Below are positions 1-5,111 of a DNA stretch of 5,716 nt, one piece after another. How positions within the stretch are numbered: the stretch's first letter is position 1; every line of letters starts with the position of its first letter. The position numbers and the translations under genes are program-made. The notes beneath the pieces were generated by a model that saw only the letters and a list, made by a program, of their open reading frames with translations, did not search any database and was not told where the DNA came from. Origin of the DNA: Minisyncoccota bacterium (GTDB taxonomy: Bacteria > Patescibacteriota > Minisyncoccia > Moranbacterales > GCA-2747515); contig CALHMM010000021.1 in assembly GCA_938034715.1 (NCBI GenBank), positions 1-5,716 of the forward strand. The letters run 5' to 3'.

Positions 1-262
1 GGCAATCCTCGACCCCAAATACATCCTCTTAGATGAAATAGATACAGGCGTAGATGTCGACGCTCTCAAAACAATTGCCCAATTTCTCAAGAAATTTGTA
101 AAAGGCACGGACAAATCAATCATCATGATCACGCACTATAACCGTATACTAAAATATCTAAAACCTGACACAACTTTAGTAATTAAACAAGGCAAGCTAG
201 TGAAAACAGGATCAGCAGAACTTGCAAAAAAAATTGAAAAGCAAGGATTTGAGAAAATATAA
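1..262 (+). CDS. sufC: SufC, Fe-S cluster assembly ATPase (C-terminal fragment)
   Basis: This is the last 86 residues of SufC, the ABC-type ATPase of the SufBC2D scaffold that builds Fe-S clusters in the cytoplasm; the 5' part lies outside the window. The fragment begins within the Walker B region (ILLDEIDTGVDVDALK), which contains the catalytic glutamate E12 (fragment numbering) and a D-loop of the SufC type (E. coli has LDESDSGLDIDALK). The H-loop follows as ITHYNRIL with H45; the THYxRIL form is characteristic of SufC among ABC ATPases. The C-terminal stretch KPD...QGKLVKTG...EKQGF also follows SufC. The reading frame is frame 2 and ends at TAA (260-262). Known for the family: ATP-driven dimerisation of SufC remodels SufB-SufD. 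The partners sufB and sufD lie 0.6 kb downstream on the same strand, beyond an opposite-strand Nudix gene. The family call is secure; the upstream domains could not be inspected. Confidence 0.95.
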   Translation, partial: AILDPKYILLDEIDTGVDVDALKTIAQFLKKFVKGTDKSIIMITHYNRILKYLKPDTTLVIKQGKLVKTGSAELAKKIEKQGFEKI

Positions 263-279
263 TATAGAAAAAAGTGCTG

Positions 280-744
280 CTATACGTCCTGAGCGTACGC
301 TTTACGTGCAATATTTTTCAGGTATTCTGCTTCACACAAATCTTCAAACTCTTCCAAAGAAACCCACTGAAATTCTGTGTGTTCTTCACTAAGAGTCACG
401 ACTGTCTGCCGAGACGTTGTCTTATAGCTCACGTAGATACTATAAATCTCCAGTCCATCTTTCTCCTCTAATCGTGTATAAAGGTCAACCAAGCTTAGAT
501 CTCCAACTTCTACACCTGATTCCTCAGTGATTTCACGACGAATAGCCGCTTCATGAAGTTCTCCAAAAAGCACACTCCCCCCAGGTAAGTCCCAATCACC
601 TGGCCTCGTAAAAGAATCCTCAGATCTCTTCAATGCAAGAAAAAAACGCTTCCCCTTTGGGTGATGGACAATAGCCTTTTGAACAAAACGTATATCATCA
701 CTAAACATATAGGGCCATGTTGAAACATCCTGAGGTTTAGCCAT
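280..744 (-). CDS. Nudix hydrolase (MutT-like NTP/nucleoside-diphosphate-derivative pyrophosphatase)
   Basis: This 154-residue protein has a complete Nudix box at residues 56-78, matching GX5EX7REUXEEXGU exactly: G56, E62, R70-E71, E74-E75, G77 and V78. The glutamates bind the divalent metals used to hydrolyse a nucleoside diphosphate linked to another moiety. It is preceded by RPGDWDLPGG and followed by a typical C-terminal EEHTEFQWVSLEEFEDL segment (about 120-136). The length is normal for a single-domain Nudix enzyme. Substrate cannot be read from the sequence; oxidised nucleotides, ADP-ribose or dinucleotides are all possible. The start is ATG at 744 with no Shine-Dalgarno-like sequence before it; M13 is an alternative start. 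The stop is TAG. The gene lies antisense between sufC (17 bp away, convergent) and sufB (129 bp away, divergent), so it shares the upstream region of sufB. No convincing terminator separates it from sufC. A link to SUF function is not shown. Confidence 0.92.
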   Translation of the reverse strand: MAKPQDVSTWPYMFSDDIRFVQKAIVHHPKGKRFFLALKRSEDSFTRPGDWDLPGGSVLFGELHEAAIRREITEESGVEVGDLSLVDLYTRLEEKDGLEIYSIYVSYKTTSRQTVVTLSEEHTEFQWVSLEEFEDLCEAEYLKNIARKAYAQDV

Positions 745-751
745 AAATTGA

Positions 752-780
752 TTTTCAATGTTAACAATGCATCATATTAT
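752..780 (+). promoter_or_regulatory. candidate sigma-70 promoter for sufB
   Basis: A -35-like TTTTCA (752-757; four of six match TTGACA) and a -10-like TATTAT (775-780; five of six match TATAAT) are separated by exactly 17 bp in the region between the divergent nudix and sufB genes. Transcription would begin near 787 and leave a leader of about 87 nt before the sufB ATG at 874. The sequence is AT-rich, so chance matches are likely. A second -10-like TATAAA at 854-859 is a competing possibility without a good -35. Confidence 0.4.
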
Positions 781-781
781 C

Positions 782-795
782 GCACATCGATGTGC
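782..795. promoter_or_regulatory. 14-bp perfect palindrome, candidate operator between nudix and sufB
   Basis: GCACATCGATGTGC is its own reverse complement over all 14 bases. Allowing one mismatch pair (781/796), the next flanking pair (780 T, 797 A) also matches. It starts 2 bp after the candidate sufB -10 box and would cover the transcription start, a classic position for a repressor of sufB; it could also affect the divergent nudix gene. It does not resemble the IscR or Fur motifs as I recall them, and no regulator gene is visible in the window. The operator role is inference from symmetry and position. Confidence 0.45.
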
Positions 796-873
796 AAAAA
801 GCGAGTTTTATGCTACCATGACCATCACAGTCAAAAAGATATAAGCCCTTCTCTATAAATTTCAAAGTATAAA

Positions 874-2280
874 ATGGCCACACCAACACTTGATACAAAA
901 AAGCTTACTCCAGACAAACACAGCTTCGCGATGCCAGAAGTTTTTGACGTAAAGACAGATCGAGGCCTTGATACTGAGACAGTGTCTGCGATCTCAGCTT
1001 ACAAAAAAGAAGCTAAGTGGATGCGAGACTTTCGCCTCAAATCTTACGAAACATTCAAAGAAAAAGACATGCCTAAATGGGGCGCAGACTTGAGCGTGAT
1101 TGACTTTGATGATATCGTATATTTTTTGCGAGCAACCAAAAACCAAGAAAGGTCCTGGGAAGATCTTCCTCCAGAAATTAAGGAAACATACGATCGCATA
1201 GGGGTCCCAGAACACGAAAAAAATTGGCTTGCAGGCGTAAGTGCTCAATACGAAAGTGAAGTAGTCTACGAAAGTGTGCAAAAAGAGCTCACCAAACAAG
1301 GTGTAATCTTTTGTGATATGGATACCGCCATAAAGAAATACCCGAAACTCGTCAAAAAATATTTTTCCAAAGTTATTCCACCAAGCGACAATAAATTCGC
1401 AGCACTAAACAGCGCTGTGTGGAGTGGCGGGTCGTTTGTCTACGTGCCAAAAGGTGTAACCGTCAGCATGCCACTACAAGCTTATTTCCGTATAAACACA
1501 GAGCGATTTGGGCAATTTGAACGCACGCTGATTATCGCAGAAGAAGGTTCAAATGTCCACTACATGGAAGGTTGCACTGCCCCGATTTACTCAACAAATT
1601 CACTTCATAGCGCAGTTGTTGAAGTAGTAGCTCTCAAAAATGCAACAGTAAGGTACACAACAGTACAAAACTGGAGTAACAACATATTCAACCTCGTAAC
1701 AAAAAGAGCCATCGCACACGAAGGCGCCCGCGTTGAATGGATTGACTGCAATATCGGCTCAGGCATCACCATGAAATATCCAGCTGTGCACCTCATCGGA
1801 GAAGGTGCGTCAGGAGAAGTCCTCTCCATCGCTATGGCAGGGAAAGGTCAGGTTCAAGACGCGGGTGCGAAAATGTTACACCTAGCGCCAAATACTACTT
1901 CACGAGTAATTTCAAAATCAATCGCTAGAAATAGCGGAACAAGTAGTTACAGAGGTCTTGTGCACATAAACAAAGGCGCTAAAGGTTCAAAAAGTTACGT
2001 CCAATGCGATGCTCTACTTCTAGATGACATCTCTGAATCAGATACCTTCCCAACAATCAACGTACACGAAAAAAACACGCAGACAGAACATGAAGCTAGC
2101 GTAGAAAAAATCGATGCAGCGAAATTGTTCACACTAATGAGTCGTGGACTAAACGAAGCGCAAGCAAGAGGGATGATTGTCAACGGTTTTATCGATGAGG
2201 TGACAAAAGAAATCCCTCTCGAATACTCTCTTGAACTCTACAGACTCATAAACATGGAAATGGAAGATAGCATAGGCTAA
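874..2280 (+). CDS. sufB: SufB, Fe-S cluster assembly scaffold subunit
   Basis: SufB, 468 residues (E. coli 495), is the scaffold of the cytoplasmic SufBC2D complex, on which sulfur and iron are assembled into a nascent cluster. An N-terminal helical region (about 1-120) precedes the right-handed beta-helix core (about 180-400) and a C-terminal helical segment with the signature SRGLNEAQARGMIVNGF (423-439) that contacts SufC. Residues reported as important in E. coli have clear counterparts: C378 in YVQCD (E. coli C405) and E405-H406-E407 (E432-H433-E434). C234 in EGCTAP and Q265/W267 in VQNW match the internal sulfur-transfer path. ATG at 874 gives a normal SufB N-terminus, but no Shine-Dalgarno is evident in the preceding AT-rich leader. 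The stop is TAA, 49 bp before sufD, so the two are probably co-transcribed. Expression probably starts in the 745-873 intergenic region, since the Nudix gene separates it from sufC. Confidence 0.97.
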   Translation: MATPTLDTKKLTPDKHSFAMPEVFDVKTDRGLDTETVSAISAYKKEAKWMRDFRLKSYETFKEKDMPKWGADLSVIDFDDIVYFLRATKNQERSWEDLPPEIKETYDRIGVPEHEKNWLAGVSAQYESEVVYESVQKELTKQGVIFCDMDTAIKKYPKLVKKYFSKVIPPSDNKFAALNSAVWSGGSFVYVPKGVTVSMPLQAYFRINTERFGQFERTLIIAEEGSNVHYMEGCTAPIYSTNSLHSAVVEVVALKNATVRYTTVQNWSNNIFNLVTKRAIAHEGARVEWIDCNIGSGITMKYPAVHLIGEGASGEVLSIAMAGKGQVQDAGAKMLHLAPNTTSRVISKSIARNSGTSSYRGLVHINKGAKGSKSYVQCDALLLDDISESDTFPTINVHEKNTQTEHEASVEKIDAAKLFTLMSRGLNEAQARGMIVNGFIDEVTKEIPLEYSLELYRLINMEMEDSIG

Positions 2281-2329
2281 CCTTCTCCCAGAATTCCCTC
2301 GAATAAATCTAGAATAATTCAGCACAAAA

Positions 2330-2902
2330 ATGAATACGTATACAGATATAACGCATGGTAAAAAATCGAATTTTGTCATCAAAACACCTGGTGATCATGT
2401 ATTTTATTTTAGAGATAAATCTGCAGATCTCTCTTTTACAATAGCGCACAGCGATGCCAAATTGTACGTATTTGGCTTATACAAAGGCAAAAATAAAGAC
2501 AAATTCACACTCATCACAAGACAAAAGCATACTGTTCCAGGAGCGCAAAGTCATATCGTCATAAAAGGGATCTTTGATGATGCCTCATCATTTAGCTATG
2601 AAGGCATGATCCATCTGCATAAAAAAGCTACCAAGACCGATGCAGCGCTCGAAAGTCGTAATCTCATCATCTCTGAAAATGCACGCGTAAGCGCAAAGCC
2701 GCAATTAGAGATCCTCCCAGCCGATGTACGATGCACACATGCTGCAACAATCTCACATCTCTCCCAAGAACATATAAACACCCTACAGATGCGAGGAATA
2801 AGTGAACAAGACGCAAAAGATCTCTTAATCGCTGGCTTTGCTCAAGACCTCATTATTCAATTAACAACAAAAGCTCCTAATGCGATAGCTTCATCCCAAT
2901 AG
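2330..2902 (+). CDS. sufD: SufD-like Fe-S cluster assembly scaffold subunit, unusually short
   Basis: A 190-residue SufB/SufD-family protein directly downstream of sufB. SufD normally has about 400 or more residues; here the N-terminal helical domain and part of the beta-helix are missing, leaving about 120 residues of beta-helix and the C-terminal helices. The diagnostic region is intact: KPQLEI (123-128), then ADVRCTHAAT (131-140), whose H137 corresponds to E. coli SufD H360, the residue thought to work with SufB C405 at the SufB-SufD interface. It is followed by the SufC-docking-type segment LQMRGISEQDAKDLLIAGFA (152-171). An in-frame TAA at 2315-2317 bounds the start, so the gene is not simply called too short, and no upstream frame supplies the missing part because sufB ends at 2280. 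No Shine-Dalgarno is visible before ATG. It most likely pairs with SufB as a minimal SufD; a degraded copy is the alternative, but the preserved C-terminus and histidine argue against that. Confidence 0.85.
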   Translation: MNTYTDITHGKKSNFVIKTPGDHVFYFRDKSADLSFTIAHSDAKLYVFGLYKGKNKDKFTLITRQKHTVPGAQSHIVIKGIFDDASSFSYEGMIHLHKKATKTDAALESRNLIISENARVSAKPQLEILPADVRCTHAATISHLSQEHINTLQMRGISEQDAKDLLIAGFAQDLIIQLTTKAPNAIASSQ

Positions 2903-2916
2903 GACTCCCCTTCTAC

Positions 2917-2950
2917 ACAAAAAATAGTCATTTACCAGGCTATTTTTTGT
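2917..2950. terminator. bidirectional hairpin terminator between sufD and the desaturase gene
   Basis: A perfect 11-bp inverted repeat, ACAAAAAATAG (2917-2927) and CTATTTTTTGT (2940-2950), flanks a 12-nt loop; a further C-G and a G-U pair can form inside it. The A-run and T-run give a U-rich 3' arm on either strand, as expected of a shared terminator for converging genes. It begins 15 bp after the sufD stop and its right arm includes the stop codon of the minus-strand gene (2940-2942). The stem is AT-rich, so its strength is uncertain. Confidence 0.65.
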
Positions 2951-3719
2951 TTCTAAATGGCATAAGCACTAGTGAAATCAATGATCTAGAAATAGGCTTT
3001 TCATACTTCTTAAGACCCACCCCATCATTGTAAGATGATCTTTTCGTATATGTTCCAAATAATTTATCCCAAAAACTAAGAATCGTTGTATAATTTGAAT
3101 CAGTCTCTCTGTGATGCTTGGAATGGTGAATCCGATGCATGTCTGGTGTCACAACAAACCATCGTGCGATATTATCAAATCGACCCATCGAAAGATTAGA
3201 ATGATTATACAAAGCAAAAATCGTTACCAACAAATCAAATATAGCGATCACTACAACGCCAGCCCCCGTACAAATCAAAAATAGAGCCTTCACAACAACA
3301 GAAATGAGCAACTCCCCTGCATGGAAACGGACAGCGCTTGAAAAATCCAAATCAGCATCACTGTGATGCACTTGATGAAATCGCCATAGAAAAGGAATTT
3401 TATGATTTATCAAATGCCAAAGGTACAAAACAAAATCAAAAAGTAAAAAAATAATAATATAATTAATAATGACACCAAAAGGAAGTATCCCCAATAAACC
3501 AGGTATATTATTCTGCATGGAAAATTTCTCCGCAAACAACAGAGTGCTCGTATAGAAAAGACTCACCACAATTGTGCTGAGTAGTCCAAAGACAAGATTA
3601 CGGGAAATATGAAAGATACGAGATTCTCCTCGCTCTTCCGCATCAAAAAATATCTCCAGAACAAGTAAACTCCCTCCAACGGAAATGAGTATACCGTATT
3701 TCAATATATCCTCCATCAC
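2940..3719 (-). CDS. sterol desaturase / fatty acid hydroxylase superfamily membrane protein
   Basis: A 259-residue integral-membrane protein with the histidine clusters of the di-iron fatty acid hydroxylase/sterol desaturase superfamily: HLINH (H102, H106), HQVHH (H115, H118, H119) and HRIHH (H195, H198, H199), with further conserved-looking histidines at H133 and H173 (NHSN). Known for the family: the histidines hold two irons on the cytoplasmic face and activate O2 to hydroxylate or desaturate lipids. The substrate here is unknown; bacterial members act on fatty acids, carotenoids, sterols or ether lipids. Hydrophobic segments lie at about 8-25, 41-64, 78-101 and 136-172 (probably two spans). 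The first codon at 3719 is GTG followed at once by ATG (3716), so either may be the start. It begins 8-11 bp after the msrAB stop on the same strand, implying one transcript. The stop is TAG, inside the terminator hairpin. Confidence 0.9.
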   Translation of the reverse strand: MMEDILKYGILISVGGSLLVLEIFFDAEERGESRIFHISRNLVFGLLSTIVVSLFYTSTLLFAEKFSMQNNIPGLLGILPFGVIINYIIIFLLFDFVLYLWHLINHKIPFLWRFHQVHHSDADLDFSSAVRFHAGELLISVVVKALFLICTGAGVVVIAIFDLLVTIFALYNHSNLSMGRFDNIARWFVVTPDMHRIHHSKHHRETDSNYTTILSFWDKLFGTYTKRSSYNDGVGLKKYEKPISRSLISLVLMPFRNKK

Positions 3720-3727
3720 AACTTTAT

Positions 3728-4972
3728 TTACTCTTCGCCTTCAAACATCGATAAATACTCACCATACCCTTGCTCCTCCATATCATCTACGGACACAAAT
3801 CGCAGAGCCGCACTGTTCATACAATGACGTATGTTATTATTCCAATCTGGTCCATCCAGTATTATATGACCAATATGATGATCACCAATGGCACTACGAA
3901 TTTCAGTCCTTTTGCGAATAAGCTTATAATCATCATGCTCAGTTACAACACCAGAGTCAATCGGCTTATAAAAACTTGGCCAACCTGTACCAGAGTCATA
4001 TTTATCTGTGGATGAATACAACGGCTCGCCTGAAATGATGTCGACATAGATACCATCCGCTTTATTATCCCAATACGGATTATGAAATGGTCGCTCAGTC
4101 CCTTCTTCTAAAGTCACTTTATACTGTATGTCTGTTAGCTTATCCCTCAGCTCATCATCAGATGGACGAGTAAAATTCTCGTAATTAATTGGGAATAAAA
4201 TATCATCTCGACCCGAAACATAATATTTATTCTTGGATTTCTTTTGTGTAGTTTTTTTCTTCATATTATTTTTTGATTTCTGTCCTCCTGCATGCTCCTG
4301 CGCCAACTCAAGACCATTCCCCCATGTTTTTTCTATGTATGAATCACGTCCTGATCCGCCCCGATAGAACTTATACCGAGACGGATTATTGATGTAATAA
4401 TTTTGATGATAATCCTCAGCAACGTAAAATGTCTTTTCTTGCTCTATAATACTAACAATTGGCCCAGAAAGCGTGCCAAGCTTCTCGTGCTCAACAATCG
4501 AGTCTTCAATGAGACGCTTTTGGGATTCATCACGATAATACACCGCGCTTCCATATTGAGATCCACGATCACCAAACGAACCTCCAGGATCCGTGGGATC
4601 GTGATGTCGCCAAAATACGTTAAGCAGCTGATCATATGTTACAATCTCTGGATCATAATAGACCTGCACTGCCTCACGGTGCCCTGTCGTTCCAGTATTT
4701 GTCTCCTCATATGTAGGATCAACTGTTGTACCTCCTGTGTAACCACTAACAGCCTCTACAACCCCATCTGTTTTCTCAAAGTCTGACTCTGTGCACCAAA
4801 AGCACCCACCAGAAAAAAGAGCTGTTTCATATACACTTAAATCCAACGTTTGCACAACATTTTTCGTACGTGTTTTATCGCCAGAAAACTTTGGAGCGAA
4901 CTCATGCCAAAACCAAAAAAAGGTAGCACCTACTAATAATCCACAAACAACAAAAGCAATTTTTTTCTCCAT
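3728..4972 (-). CDS. msrAB: MsrA-MsrB fusion, membrane-anchored peptide methionine sulfoxide reductase
   Basis: A 414-residue bifunctional repair enzyme. Residues 5-22 form one hydrophobic segment after MEKK, a signal anchor or uncleaved signal peptide, so both domains probably face outside the cytoplasm. MsrA (about 48-215, reduces Met-S-sulfoxide) shows GGCFWC with catalytic C57, then TGHREAVQVYYDP, GSQYGSAVYY and AEDYHQNYY. A lysine-rich linker (about 220-250) leads to MsrB (about 255-405, reduces Met-R-sulfoxide), which shows SGTGWPSF, HHIGHIILDGP and RHCMNSAALRF with catalytic C384. The CxxC zinc sites of E. coli-type MsrB are absent (ISGEPLY and IGDHH replace them), and T329 occupies the usual resolving-cysteine position. 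Only four cysteines exist (C10, C57, C60, C384). In MsrA, QYGS replaces the more common QYRS. ATG at 4972 has no Shine-Dalgarno; a strong promoter lies just upstream. It is followed closely by the desaturase-like gene. The function is secure; localisation is inferred. Confidence 0.95.
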   Translation of the reverse strand: MEKKIAFVVCGLLVGATFFWFWHEFAPKFSGDKTRTKNVVQTLDLSVYETALFSGGCFWCTESDFEKTDGVVEAVSGYTGGTTVDPTYEETNTGTTGHREAVQVYYDPEIVTYDQLLNVFWRHHDPTDPGGSFGDRGSQYGSAVYYRDESQKRLIEDSIVEHEKLGTLSGPIVSIIEQEKTFYVAEDYHQNYYINNPSRYKFYRGGSGRDSYIEKTWGNGLELAQEHAGGQKSKNNMKKKTTQKKSKNKYYVSGRDDILFPINYENFTRPSDDELRDKLTDIQYKVTLEEGTERPFHNPYWDNKADGIYVDIISGEPLYSSTDKYDSGTGWPSFYKPIDSGVVTEHDDYKLIRKRTEIRSAIGDHHIGHIILDGPDWNNNIRHCMNSAALRFVSVDDMEEQGYGEYLSMFEGEE

Positions 4973-4987
4973 AATATAATTGCTTTT

Positions 4988-5016
4988 ATTATAAATAACT
5001 ATTTACTAAATGTAAA
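4988..5016 (-). promoter_or_regulatory. near-consensus sigma-70 promoter for msrAB and the desaturase gene
   Basis: Read on the minus strand, TTTACA (5016-5011, one mismatch to TTGACA) and a perfect TATAAT (4993-4988) are separated by 17 bp. Transcription would start near 4981, only about 9 nt before the msrAB ATG, leaving no room for a normal Shine-Dalgarno. It is the best promoter match in the window. The rest of the 139-bp gap (4973-5111) shows no gene or strong hairpin. Confidence 0.7.
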
Positions 5017-5111
5017 CAATACTTTACACAAATACCCTGCGGAGGACTCAATACTACAAAGCTAGCTACAGAATCATCTTTGCAAAAACTTTCCCACAAA
5101 TACAGCAAGCA

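Noticed and set aside
263..284. TATAG/CTATA inverted repeat with an A-run between sufC and nudix, as a terminator.
   Set aside because: The stem is only 5 bp and AT-rich, and the homopolymer run is in the loop rather than after the stem.
818..844. Eight-codon ORF (MTITVKKI) upstream of sufB, as a leader peptide.
   Set aside because: No ribosome-binding site, no regulatory codon run and no attenuator hairpin; such short ORFs are common by chance.
4403..4786. 127-codon open frame on the plus strand.
   Set aside because: It lies wholly antisense to the well-supported MsrAB gene and its translation shows no recognisable domain; it is a shadow frame.
4943..4972. Lipoprotein signal around C10 of MsrAB.
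   Set aside because: The residues before C10 (FVV) do not fit a lipobox, which needs a small residue at -1, and the cysteine is in the middle of the hydrophobic segment.
5040..5067. GGAGGA on the plus strand and the AGCTAGCT palindrome in the msrAB-dxs gap, as a small gene start or terminator.
   Set aside because: No start codon at suitable spacing opens a frame, and the 8-bp palindrome has no loop or T-run.
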